Assembly: GCA_947625485.1 (NCBI GenBank)
Contig: CANQOP010000008.1
Location: 1 to 64,000, forward strand
Direction: 5' to 3'
DNA from: an uncultured Clostridia bacterium
GTDB taxonomy: Bacteria > Bacillota > Clostridia > Oscillospirales > Acutalibacteraceae
DNA: 64,000 nucleotides
Shown: positions 52,314 to 61,033 of the stretch, one piece after another
Layout: every line of letters starts with the position of its first letter
Numbering within the stretch: the first letter of the stretch is position 1
The notes under the pieces: model-generated
What the model saw: the letters and a program-made list of their open reading frames with translations, nothing else
Databases searched by the model: none
What the model was told of the DNA's origin: nothing
Translations under genes and position numbers: made by a program

Positions 52314-52862
52314 ATGAAAAGATTTAAAAAACAATTTTTGGCGGCGGCGCTTGTTCTGGCTTTGGGAGCAGCCGTTTATCTCAACTGGAGCGTAAGTACG
52401 CCTAAGAGTGTTGCGAAAACGCTCGGCGAGAGCAAGTATGTCAACGCAACCGTATCCACTACGGCGTCTCCTGACGAGGCTAAGGCTAAACCCACAAGCA
52501 AAACTACGACAAAACAGGATACTTTTTTTGCTTCGGCAAAAACCGAGCGTGACCAGACTCAGGATAAAATCATAGATAAGGCTTCGGAAATTCTCTCGCT
52601 CGACACAACCTCCGAGACAGACAGAACCGAGGCGCAGAATCAGGTTGCGGCTATTATAAAGAATTTCACGCTTCAGGATTCTATCGAAACGACCTTGAAG
52701 GCAAAGGGCTTTTCAAACTGTATTTGCTACATAAACGAGCAGGGCTGTACCGTTACGGTTCCGAAAAGAGATATAAAGAAGAACAGCCAAATGCTTATAA
52801 AGGCGACGGTTAAAAATGCCTCGAACATTAGCTTTGATAAAATAACTGTGGTCACGGTTTAA
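52314..52862 (+). CDS. spoIIIAH: stage III sporulation protein AH
   Basis: A 182-residue protein with an N-terminal membrane anchor (LAAALVLALGAAVYLNW), a Thr/Lys-rich stretch and a C-terminal domain that in the family interlocks with forespore SpoIIQ. It closes the eight-gene spoIIIA operon. AGAGG precedes the ATG. Confidence 0.92.
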   Translation: MKRFKKQFLAAALVLALGAAVYLNWSVSTPKSVAKTLGESKYVNATVSTTASPDEAKAKPTSKTTTKQDTFFASAKTERDQTQDKIIDKASEILSLDTTSETDRTEAQNQVAAIIKNFTLQDSIETTLKAKGFSNCICYINEQGCTVTVPKRDIKKNSQMLIKATVKNASNISFDKITVVTV

Positions 52863-52877
52863 AAAATATTAAAAGTA

Positions 52878-52899
52878 AAAGGGCGGATTTCCGCCCTTT
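52878..52899 (+). terminator. terminator of the spoIIIA operon
   Basis: A 9-bp stem AAAGGGCGG/CCGCCCTTT with an ATTT loop, 15 bp after spoIIIAH. Confidence 0.85.
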
Positions 52900-52919
52900 A
52901 TTACATTCTTGTAAAATTG

Positions 52920-52948
52920 TTGATTTTTATTATGAAATAGTATACAAT
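52920..52948 (+). promoter_or_regulatory. promoter of the licCA-licD cluster
   Basis: TTGATT (52920-52925) and TACAAT (52943-52948) with a 17-bp spacer, about 60 bp before the first gene of the cluster. Confidence 0.5.
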
Positions 52949-53009
52949 ACTATTATGGCTATTTGTATGTAAATAGTCGTATTCCTCATTTTACGGAGTT
53001 GATACATAT

Positions 53010-54617
53010 ATGAAAGTTGATAACGCAATAATTCTCGCTGCAGGACGCTCTCAGCGTTTTGCTCCGCTTACATACGAAATGCCCAAGGGGCTTTTTAAGG
53101 TGCAGGGCGAAGTGCTTATTGAAAGACAGATCGGACAGCTCAGAGAGGCTGGAGTAGACGATATATATATTGTTGTCGGCTATATGAAAGAAAAGTTTTT
53201 CTACCTTGAGGAGAAATACGGAGTACATTTTGTAATAAACAATACGTTTAACAATAAAGGTAATATCAATTCACTATTTGCGGTAAAGGACGTTCTTAAA
53301 AACTCGTATATTTGTTGCTCGGACCACTATTTTGTCGATAATCCGTTTATTGAAAATCCACAGTATTCTTACAGGGCTTGCACCTACAAAGAGGGTAAAT
53401 TCCGCGAATTTGCCGTTGATGTCAGCGATATTGGGGTAATTACCGATTTCCACATAGGCAAGGAAGACAGCAACTGTATGATTGGACATGCCTTCTTTAG
53501 TGAGAGCTTTTCCAAGAAATTTGTCGAGCTTATGGAAAAGGAAATTAACGAATTCGGTATCCAGAATATGTTCTGGGAGGAATTTTACGGCAGACATATC
53601 CGCGAGCTTACAATGTTTGCAAAGTTTTACGACAAGAAAAAGGTTTTAGAGTTCAATTCCATAACCGATTTGCGTGAATTTGATAAGGACTTTTTAATAA
53701 ATATCGACTCTCAGATAGTGCGCAATATCTGCGGCGTACTGAAGTGCGGACCTAATGATATTAAGAATATCGAGATTATCCAAAAAGGTCTCACAAATGT
53801 TTCGTTCAAGTTTGATGTAAACAAAAAGACATATGTTTACCGCCATCCCGGAGGAAGCGCGGAGAATATCATCAACCGTGAGTCCGAGGTTTATTCCCAG
53901 AACAAGGCTAAGGAGCTGGGAATTGATAAAACATTAATTCATATTGACGTTCAGGGCTGGAAGATTTCTCACTTTATTGACGATACCGTCGAGACCGATC
54001 TCGAGCATAACGATAAACAGCTCGCTCAGGTTTGCGAATACCTCAGAATTCTCCACTCCTGCGATTTCGAGGTAGTGCGTTACTTTGACTGCGTTGAAGA
54101 GGCAAAGCGCCTTATAGGACTAGCCTGTAAGACCAAGGGTAATCTCTTCGAGGAATTTAAGGACCTTATCGACGATGTAGACCGTCTTAAAGTTTTCGTT
54201 AAAGCGGACAACTTCCCCGACGTACTGAGTCACGGCGATATTTACTCTCCTAACTATCTGTTTACAAAAAGCGGAGATATTTATATGATTGACTGGGAGT
54301 TCAGTTCGGTTGCGGATATTGCAAACGATGTATCGGGTATGGTGACCCGCTATGAGCTTGACGACGCTAACGTAAATCGCTACCTCAGGGCTTATTTTGA
54401 CCGTGACCTTACATTCGAGGAGTACCGCCATTTTATCGGATATTTCGGTATAGACTCGCTTTACTGGCTTTCGTGGGGACTGTTCAAGGGAAGTATTTTT
54501 GAGGATGACGGCTTTTTTATGCTGGCTGCGTATAAGAATTGTAAGCGTTTCTGCAAAGCTGCGTTTGAGATGTACGAGCATCCCGAAAAGTTCAAGGATT
54601 GGAAGTTTGGTCAATGA
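53010..54617 (+). CDS. fused LicC-like nucleotidyltransferase and LicA-like choline kinase
   Basis: A 535-residue two-domain protein. Residues 1-235 are an NTP transferase similar to LicC (ILAAGRSQRFAPLTYEMPKGLF). Residues 245-535 are a choline/ethanolamine-kinase-like domain with the Brenner-type motif HGDIYSPN (about 407-414) and IDWEF (about 427-431). In Haemophilus and pneumococcus LicA phosphorylates choline and LicC makes CDP-choline for decorating surface polymers with phosphocholine; here both activities would be on one chain. The substrate could instead be another amino alcohol. It overlaps the next gene by 4 bases. Confidence 0.85.
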   Translation: MKVDNAIILAAGRSQRFAPLTYEMPKGLFKVQGEVLIERQIGQLREAGVDDIYIVVGYMKEKFFYLEEKYGVHFVINNTFNNKGNINSLFAVKDVLKNSYICCSDHYFVDNPFIENPQYSYRACTYKEGKFREFAVDVSDIGVITDFHIGKEDSNCMIGHAFFSESFSKKFVELMEKEINEFGIQNMFWEEFYGRHIRELTMFAKFYDKKKVLEFNSITDLREFDKDFLINIDSQIVRNICGVLKCGPNDIKNIEIIQKGLTNVSFKFDVNKKTYVYRHPGGSAENIINRESEVYSQNKAKELGIDKTLIHIDVQGWKISHFIDDTVETDLEHNDKQLAQVCEYLRILHSCDFEVVRYFDCVEEAKRLIGLACKTKGNLFEEFKDLIDDVDRLKVFVKADNFPDVLSHGDIYSPNYLFTKSGDIYMIDWEFSSVADIANDVSGMVTRYELDDANVNRYLRAYFDRDLTFEEYRHFIGYFGIDSLYWLSWGLFKGSIFEDDGFFMLAAYKNCKRFCKAAFEMYEHPEKFKDWKFGQ

Positions 54618-55333
54618 ACATTGCAATAATTCTGGCAGGCGGCGTCGGCTCACGTGTCGGCGCCGACCGTCCGAAACAGTTTATAGAAATAATGGGCAAG
54701 CCTATTCTTGCTTATACTGTCGATAAGTTTAACTCTCACCCCGAAATCGACGCTATTGAAATTGTTTGTGTGGAGAGCCATATCGACTATCTGAAAGAAA
54801 TGGTTGCTCTGTATAATCTGAATAAGGTAAGATGGATTACAAAGGGCGGAAGTACATTTCAGGGCTCTGTTTTAAACGGAGTGACTAACCTTAAAGACAA
54901 GGTTTCGGACGACGATATAGTCTTAATCCATTTCGGCGCGTCTCCATTCGTTGAAGCGGATATTATAAGCGACGCAATAAGGGTTTGTAAAGAAAAGGGA
55001 AACGCGATTTCTACCACTGATTTCTTCCTTCTTTCGGGAATTAAGGACGACGAAACCAAGTCTACGAAGTGGATAGATCGTGATACTGTCGCTTGTATGA
55101 ACTCGCCTCACGCTTTTAAATACAAATTCGTTTCTGACCTTTATGACGAGGGAGTTCGCACCGGTGTAATCGACAGAGTTGAGCCGCATACGACAACTAT
55201 GATGTATGAACTCGGCAAGACGATTTATTTCTCAAAGGGAAGTCAGACAAATATAAAAATAACGACAAAAGAAGATTTGGACCTTTTTGAGGGTTATGTT
55301 CTGCTAAAACAAAAAAGAGCACGGCAGGAGTAA
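54614..55333 (+). CDS. IspD/TarI-like cytidylyltransferase, divergent
   Basis: A 239-residue nucleotidyltransferase with the N-terminal loop IILAGGVGSRVGADRPKQF. It would make a CDP-alcohol (CDP-methylerythritol or CDP-ribitol). The motif that reads HDAARPF or HDSVRPF in IspD/TarI is HFGASPF here, so the conserved aspartate and arginine are changed and the substrate may differ or activity be altered. Its place between a LicC-LicA fusion and LicD suggests an envelope-polymer role rather than isoprenoid synthesis. Start chosen at the ATG overlapping the previous stop. Confidence 0.75.
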   Translation: MNIAIILAGGVGSRVGADRPKQFIEIMGKPILAYTVDKFNSHPEIDAIEIVCVESHIDYLKEMVALYNLNKVRWITKGGSTFQGSVLNGVTNLKDKVSDDDIVLIHFGASPFVEADIISDAIRVCKEKGNAISTTDFFLLSGIKDDETKSTKWIDRDTVACMNSPHAFKYKFVSDLYDEGVRTGVIDRVEPHTTTMMYELGKTIYFSKGSQTNIKITTKEDLDLFEGYVLLKQKRARQE

Positions 55334-55364
55334 TATTGTTACTCAATATAAGGGGATTTGATAT

Positions 55365-56972
55365 ATGGACGCTACACAAAACTATTTATTTAATCTTTTA
55401 GTTGAAATTGACACAATATGCAAAAAATATGATATTGAGTATTTTATTGACTATGGTACTACTCTGGGAGCCGTAAGACACGAGGGTTTTATTCCGTGGG
55501 ACGATGATATAGATATAAATATGACCGAGGATAACTACTATAAGTGGGTGGAAGCCTGCAAAAAGGAGCTTGATCCTAAAAAGCGCGTTTACGGAGACGG
55601 AAGAATTGACAGGGATTTTCCCGGTACTTTTGGACGCTATATTGACGTTGAGACGCTGCGTATTAGTTCAACTTTTGCTTTCTGGAAGCCCATATGCGGT
55701 CAGTGTATTGATGTTTTCTATCTTTTGGAGCTGCCCGGCGACCCTGTAAAGAAGCAAAAAATGATTGACCTTTACTTTGCTTATGATGAGTACGCCAACT
55801 CCAGCTACCGCCATTACCGCAGCAAAAGCAGGGTGATTATGGATCTGTATAATAAGTTTCGCCGATGGGAAAAGATTGTAGGCAAGGAGAGAGTTCTACG
55901 CCACCTGGAGAAAAAGCTTTTCCATAAGCACTACGACGACTGCGATACTTATATAGTAACTTCAGCCCGTAAGTACGGACCTGTGTCAGTAGTTCCCAAG
56001 TACATCTACGATACGGTTTATTACGCTGATTTTGAGGGACGTAAGTTCCCGATTTCGGGCAGATATGCCGAAATGCTCGCCTACTACTACGGAGACGACT
56101 GGAATATTCTTCCGGCAACTAAAAAAACTCACTCTAAAATGTCCCTTACGGGTATTTCCTGTGATGATTATGTTTCTGACTATATGCGCATTATTGACGA
56201 GAAAAAACTCAAGGAAGAACGCCAGAAAGCTAAGCATCTGATGGTGGAGGAAGGCTATAAAACAACCGTTCATATGCGTAATGTTTATCAGAAGCTTGCA
56301 AAGGCGGAAATGCTTAAAATAAAGAACAGAATAAACAGCGAGAATATTGACATTAATTCGCTCCTGAACCCGTCTGATTCGGAAAAGCTCCAAAAGCTTG
56401 ATAATCTTTTTTCGAGCTATTATAAGAATCAGCTTAATTCAAGCGTACGGTATTGGGAAAGTTATTTCGATATAGGCGAGGATTTATTCTATGCCGCTAT
56501 ATTTAACCTTATTTACACACACAACGACTTAACCTCTGTGTCAAAGATAATGAAACTGCGCGAGACAGCGGGCATTTCAATAGACGGTCAACTTGCAGAT
56601 TTGTGGAACATAGTACTGACTTGTCGTAAAATTAAGGCGGCTATGGTATATAAGGACTACGATAAAGCTAAGCCGCTTATTTATAAAGCAATTAAAAAAT
56701 ATCCTTATTGTAAAGAACTCAAGCTCTATAAGCTCGAGATTATGACGGCAAGAGCCGAATCTCGGGAAGAGTATGTAAAAGCCCGCGCTTATGCGAAGAA
56801 GTTGCTTGAAGAATATCCGGGAAACGATCGTTGTATCAAATGCCGCGGAGATATTGCTCTGGCGCTTGGTAACAGAGAAAACGCGGAAAAATTTTACAAT
56901 AAGGTTATGAAAAAGTCGAACAACGGACTTTTGCATCTCGATATTAAGAAGACAATGGAGGCGATAAAATGA
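55365..56972 (+). CDS. licD: LicD family phosphotransferase with helical repeat C-terminus
   Basis: A 535-residue protein. The LicD domain (about 1-270) has the signature FIDYGTTLGAVRHEG and the acidic motif WDDDIDINM at 45-53 (DDDID 46-50). LicD proteins transfer phosphocholine or related groups from CDP-linked donors to glycans. A helical TPR-like region (about 390-535; KDYDKAKPLIYKAIKKYPY, AREYAKKLLEEYP-type repeats) follows, possibly for protein contact. AAGGGG precedes the start, and the gene overlaps the next by 4 bases. Confidence 0.85.
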   Translation: MDATQNYLFNLLVEIDTICKKYDIEYFIDYGTTLGAVRHEGFIPWDDDIDINMTEDNYYKWVEACKKELDPKKRVYGDGRIDRDFPGTFGRYIDVETLRISSTFAFWKPICGQCIDVFYLLELPGDPVKKQKMIDLYFAYDEYANSSYRHYRSKSRVIMDLYNKFRRWEKIVGKERVLRHLEKKLFHKHYDDCDTYIVTSARKYGPVSVVPKYIYDTVYYADFEGRKFPISGRYAEMLAYYYGDDWNILPATKKTHSKMSLTGISCDDYVSDYMRIIDEKKLKEERQKAKHLMVEEGYKTTVHMRNVYQKLAKAEMLKIKNRINSENIDINSLLNPSDSEKLQKLDNLFSSYYKNQLNSSVRYWESYFDIGEDLFYAAIFNLIYTHNDLTSVSKIMKLRETAGISIDGQLADLWNIVLTCRKIKAAMVYKDYDKAKPLIYKAIKKYPYCKELKLYKLEIMTARAESREEYVKARAYAKKLLEEYPGNDRCIKCRGDIALALGNRENAEKFYNKVMKKSNNGLLHLDIKKTMEAIK

Positions 56973-58372
56973 CAGAAGTACAGTCAAGACTGTTACAGCT
57001 TGCAGATGAAATAAAGTCAATTTGCGCCTCGGAAAAGCTCAGGTATGTACTCTGCTTTGAGACGGCAGCTTATTTTGCCGACCACGACAGGTTTGGGGAT
57101 GAGCAATATAATTTAAAAATTATGATGCCTTATAATGACATTGTAAAACTCGAAAAGTATGTAGATAAAAATCTATCCGATAAGCGTTTTGTGGAGTCAT
57201 GGAGAAATAACCACAAGTTACAGATGCTTAAATTCCGTTATGTTGACAAAAACAGTCTTCTTTTTGACGGCTCCTCTTCTGAGTATCATATAGCTCCCGG
57301 TGTATGCGTAACGATATATCCTGCAAGGCAGTTTGAGGAAATTGATACGGCGCGTGCCTGTGAACGCTATTTACAGCTTTGTAATAAAGGCCAGGGTAAT
57401 AGAGCGGCAAAGCTTGTGATATATAAATTTTTATCGAAATTGACCCATAACAATTCATTTATGGATCATGCTACGGATAGGTTAAGGATAGATAACACCA
57501 ACTCCATTCACAAGGGCTGGCTCAGACATTTTAGAATGTCGAACAGGAAAATGGCTAATTACATTATGAATGAGCAGGATAAAGCTACAAAACCTTACCG
57601 TTCATCGCGATATGTCTCCAAGGATATTTTACTTAAAGACTCTGAGTCCACGGAGGACTGCTATGCTTTCGTAGACAGCAGAGCTAATGTTATCAAACTT
57701 CCGTCCGACTTGTTTACAAATACTTCTACAGTAGCTTTTGAGGACAGAGAGTTTACTGTTTATGCCGACGAAAAGCTTTTCTTTACCGCACTTTTTGGAG
57801 ACAATTGGAGAGAGCGTTCCAGAGCTAAGACTCCGGGTACTGACCATCCAACAATAATTAATGATATAAATCTCCCGTATAAACAATATCTGGACTTAAT
57901 TGCTGACGATGATGTAAGTCTTGAGGATATTGCGGCTGAAAAACTTGAGTATAACCTTTGGATGAGTGATTTTCATAATGGTCCGGTTAATCGCGCGGCG
58001 AGAACGTTTGATCGCGTCCGCCGTTCGGTTGACAGAATTGATATTTGGTACCGCCTGCGTCCGAAGCGCGAAGAGCTTAGAGAAGCGTACAGGAATAAGG
58101 ACGTAAACAAAATTAAGGATATTCTCAAGGGCTATCTCAAAGCGACAGATAAGTACTATCAAATGAAAATAGGCTTTTATATTGACGCTGAAATATTCAA
58201 GTGTGCAAAGCTCGTGTGGGAAGCAGAGGGAAGACCGTCTACTGTAAATGCAAAGGGACAAACCATTAGTTATGCCGACAGTGTGTATAAAAGGGTTCCT
58301 AAAATTTATAAAAAGGAAACTCCCGACGAGTATTTTGCGAAACGCGGTACAAAGATAGTCAATAATAAGTAA
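56969..58372 (+). CDS. LicD-like paralogue lacking the acidic motif
   Basis: A 467-residue protein that resembles the preceding LicD over its first 60 residues (LRYVLCFETAAYFADHDRFG in place of IEYFIDYGTTLGAVRHEG). The DDDID positions are replaced by QYNLK, so all catalytic acids are lost. Later segments (VIKLPSDLFTNTSTVAFEDREFTVYAD; AFLALFGDNW-like) match the LicD C-terminal half (ISGRYAEML-YYGDDWNI). It is probably a non-catalytic partner, or has a new function; I could not name a family. The ATG overlaps the LicD stop, and a terminator follows. Confidence 0.65.
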   Translation: MTEVQSRLLQLADEIKSICASEKLRYVLCFETAAYFADHDRFGDEQYNLKIMMPYNDIVKLEKYVDKNLSDKRFVESWRNNHKLQMLKFRYVDKNSLLFDGSSSEYHIAPGVCVTIYPARQFEEIDTARACERYLQLCNKGQGNRAAKLVIYKFLSKLTHNNSFMDHATDRLRIDNTNSIHKGWLRHFRMSNRKMANYIMNEQDKATKPYRSSRYVSKDILLKDSESTEDCYAFVDSRANVIKLPSDLFTNTSTVAFEDREFTVYADEKLFFTALFGDNWRERSRAKTPGTDHPTIINDINLPYKQYLDLIADDDVSLEDIAAEKLEYNLWMSDFHNGPVNRAARTFDRVRRSVDRIDIWYRLRPKREELREAYRNKDVNKIKDILKGYLKATDKYYQMKIGFYIDAEIFKCAKLVWEAEGRPSTVNAKGQTISYADSVYKRVPKIYKKETPDEYFAKRGTKIVNNK

Positions 58373-58376
58373 TTAT

Positions 58377-58408
58377 AATATCGTGCGGATTCAATTTCGC
58401 ACGATATT
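58377..58408 (+). terminator. terminator of the licCA-licD cluster
   Basis: An 11-bp stem AATATCGTGCG/CGCACGATATT with a 10-base loop and TTT after it. Confidence 0.75.
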
Positions 58409-58414
58409 TTGCTA

Positions 58415-58443
58415 TTGCCTTAAACTTTTACATATGATATACT
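58415..58443 (+). promoter_or_regulatory. promoter of nusB-xseA-dnaE genes
   Basis: TTGCCT (58415-58420) and TATACT (58438-58443) are spaced by 17 bp, about 50 bp before nusB. Confidence 0.5.
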
Positions 58444-58491
58444 TAAATATAATTATAAAAATGATAAAATATTGAGAAATGCAGTGATATT

Positions 58492-58893
58492 ATGGAGAAT
58501 AAAATTTCAAGGTACAAAGCAAGAGAACAGGGATTTCTGCTAATATTTGAGTCTATATTCAACTCTGACCCTATAGAAGATATTATCGACGGAGCTTTTG
58601 AAAGCAGAGAGCTTGTATTTGACGATTACGCCGTAAAGCTCGCGCGTAACGTGAGGGCTGAGAGCGAGTACCTTGACAGCTTGATTGAATCCCATTTAAA
58701 AAAGGGCTGGACTCTGAAACGTATTTCCAAAACCAGCCTTGCTATTCTTCGCCTTGCGATTTATGAAATGAAGTTTGAGGAAAATATCCCTGAAAGCGTC
58801 GCGATTAATGAAGCTGTAGAGCTTGCAAAAAAATATACGGTTGACGAGAGCAAATTCATAAACGGGGTTCTCGGAGCGATTTCGAGAGAATGA
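58492..58893 (+). CDS. nusB: transcription antitermination factor NusB
   Basis: A 133-residue helical protein with the NusB pattern [15 protein letters not shown] at the start, the Leu-rich [21 protein letters not shown] segment and [28 protein letters not shown] at the end. With NusE it binds boxA of rRNA leaders. The next start codon overlaps its stop (ATGA). Confidence 0.93.
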   Translation: MENKISRYKAREQGFLLIFESIFNSDPIEDIIDGAFESRELVFDDYAVKLARNVRAESEYLDSLIESHLKKGWTLKRISKTSLAILRLAIYEMKFEENIPESVAINEAVELAKKYTVDESKFINGVLGAISRE

Positions 58894-59831
58894 TGTACGC
58901 TCTTGGAATCGATACCAGCAATTACACGACATCTGTCGCTCTTATTAATGACAGAGGCGAAGTAATACAGCGAAAAAAGCTGCTGCCTGTTAAAAAAGGA
59001 AACGTCGGTCTGCGCCAGAGCGACGCCGTGTTTCACCATACACAACAGCTTTATTCTCTTTACGGCGAACTTATAAGAAATATTGATACAGCGGATATTA
59101 AGGCGGTCGGAGTTTCTTTGCGCCCGAGGAGTGTGGACGGCTCATATATGCCGTGTTTTACGGTAGGATATAATGCCGCTCGTATAATATCAGATACGCT
59201 TAATGTACCGCTTTACCCTTACTCCCATCAGGAAGGACATATCGCCGCCGCCATCTACAGCGCAAAATGCGAGAGGCTTTTTAATGAGAAATTTATAGCC
59301 TTTCACGTGAGCGGAGGTACGACCGAGGCGGTTCTTGCTGAACCTGTAGGCTCGGGCTTTAAAGCTGAGATTATTGCCAATACGCTTGATTTAAACGCCG
59401 GACAGGCGATAGACAGGGTAGGAGTTATGCTCGGTCTCAATTTTCCGTGCGGAAGAGAGCTCGAACAGCTTGCTCTATGCTATCACGGCGATGTAAAGAT
59501 AAAACCTGCCTTAAAGGGCGCAGACTGCTGTCTCAGCGGACTTGAAAATCTCTGCCGTAAAATGTATGACAGTAATATGTCAAGAGAATATATATCCTGC
59601 TTCTGCATTAAATATATTGAAGAAACTCTTTGCGCTATGACAGAGAAGCTTTTATCAAAATACGGTGATTTACCTCTTCTTTTTGCGGGCGGAGTTATGT
59701 CAGATTTAATTATAAGAAATACTATAGAAAATAAATTCGGCGCGTATTTTGCTGCTCCTGAGTTTTCCGCTGATAACGCCGCCGGAATAGCTTATCTTGC
59801 TTTTAGAGAGATGACCTATGCAGACTCCTGA
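58890..59831 (+). CDS. TsaD/Kae1-like (peptidase M22 fold) paralogue
   Basis: A 313-residue ASKHA-fold protein with [17 protein letters not shown] at the start, the metal-binding H113-x3-H117 (HQEGH), [12 protein letters not shown] and [10 protein letters not shown] near the end. These resemble TsaD, the tRNA t6A enzyme, but it is divergent ([11 protein letters not shown] where TsaD has DDAxGExFDK). A paralogue at this position before xseA occurs in several Clostridia; its function is unknown and a separate true TsaD is expected elsewhere. It overlaps nusB and xseA. Confidence 0.75.
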   Translation: MMYALGIDTSNYTTSVALINDRGEVIQRKKLLPVKKGNVGLRQSDAVFHHTQQLYSLYGELIRNIDTADIKAVGVSLRPRSVDGSYMPCFTVGYNAARIISDTLNVPLYPYSHQEGHIAAAIYSAKCERLFNEKFIAFHVSGGTTEAVLAEPVGSGFKAEIIANTLDLNAGQAIDRVGVMLGLNFPCGRELEQLALCYHGDVKIKPALKGADCCLSGLENLCRKMYDSNMSREYISCFCIKYIEETLCAMTEKLLSKYGDLPLLFAGGVMSDLIIRNTIENKFGAYFAAPEFSADNAAGIAYLAFREMTYADS

Positions 59832-61032
59832 GTTTTTAAAACCGAAGGTTTTAACTGTTACACAACTTAATCATTATGTAAAATCCCTTTTTGAAAGTGA
59901 CCCGCACCTTGTGAATGTTTTTGTCACGGGAGAGATTAGCAACCTGAAAAAACACTACGCGAGCGGACACATATATTTTAGTCTGAAAGATAAGGGCGGG
60001 ATTATTAATTCCGTGATGTTTCGCGGAAATGCTATGGGACTTCGTTTCAGCCCCGAGGAGGGTATGAAGGTGATAGTCCGCGGCCGTGTATCACTCTATG
60101 AGCAGAGCGGAAGTTATCAGCTCTATGTTGATGATATGCAGCCCGACGGTATCGGCGCGCTCACTCAGGCATATGAACAGCTTAAAAAGAAACTTGAAAA
60201 ATTGGGCTTGTTTGACAGCAGGCACAAAAAGCCGATACCAAAGTTTCCGAAAGCCGTCGGTGTGATAACCTCCGCTACAGGCGCGGCAGTTCAGGATATA
60301 CGAAATGTTCTCACACGCCGTTTTCCGAGCGTTGACATTGTTTTGTGTCCCGTTCAGGTTCAGGGCGACAGAGCCGCAGAACAGCTTGTCGAAGCGGTAA
60401 ACACATTTAATGAGTACGATTGTGCGGACGTTATCATAATCGGAAGAGGCGGCGGCTCAATCGAGGATTTATGGGCGTTTAACGACGAAAACCTCGCATA
60501 CGCAATTTATGCATGCAATATTCCTGTGATTTCTGCTGTCGGTCACGAGACGGATTTTACTATTTGCGACTTTGTTTCCGATTTGCGCGCGCCTACTCCG
60601 TCCGCGGCGGCGGAGCTTGCCGTTCCCGACAGGGAAGAGCTTTTTTCCTATTACAGCGCGCAGCAACAGTATATATCCTCTATGATTGACGCTAAAATCT
60701 CTCAGGCGAGAAAAAAACTATCCGACTTCAATGCCTCTGTTTTGAGGAATTCTCCCGAGAAGCGGATTTTAAGTATTGAACAAAACCTTGTTTATCTTAG
60801 TAAGGTTATTTCAAATTCTGTTAATAATAAGTTTGTATCCTCAGACGAGCATATAAAAAAACTCGGAGCAAAGCTTGAGGCACTAAACCCCATATCGGTT
60901 TTGCGTCGCGGTTATGCCGTAGCGGAGAAGAACGAAAATATAGTTAATTCTATAAAAGAATTAAAAGTCGGAGATAAAATTAAACTGACCTTAAAGGACG
61001 GTTATGTAAATACAGTAGTTTCGGAGAAATGA
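59818..61032 (+). CDS. xseA: exodeoxyribonuclease VII large subunit
   Basis: A 404-residue XseA with an N-terminal OB fold (LTVTQLNHYVKSLFESDPHL, GEISNLKKHYASGHIYFSLKD), the catalytic domain with VGVITSATGAAVQDIRNVLTRR and GRGGGSIEDLWAFNDE, a coiled-coil region (about 270-340) and the C-terminal LRRGYAV segment. It degrades single-stranded DNA with the small subunit XseB. No xseB lies directly after it, where it often is; dnaE starts there instead. Confidence 0.93.
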   Translation: MQTPEFLKPKVLTVTQLNHYVKSLFESDPHLVNVFVTGEISNLKKHYASGHIYFSLKDKGGIINSVMFRGNAMGLRFSPEEGMKVIVRGRVSLYEQSGSYQLYVDDMQPDGIGALTQAYEQLKKKLEKLGLFDSRHKKPIPKFPKAVGVITSATGAAVQDIRNVLTRRFPSVDIVLCPVQVQGDRAAEQLVEAVNTFNEYDCADVIIIGRGGGSIEDLWAFNDENLAYAIYACNIPVISAVGHETDFTICDFVSDLRAPTPSAAAELAVPDREELFSYYSAQQQYISSMIDAKISQARKKLSDFNASVLRNSPEKRILSIEQNLVYLSKVISNSVNNKFVSSDEHIKKLGAKLEALNPISVLRRGYAVAEKNENIVNSIKELKVGDKIKLTLKDGYVNTVVSEK

Positions 61033-61033
61033 T

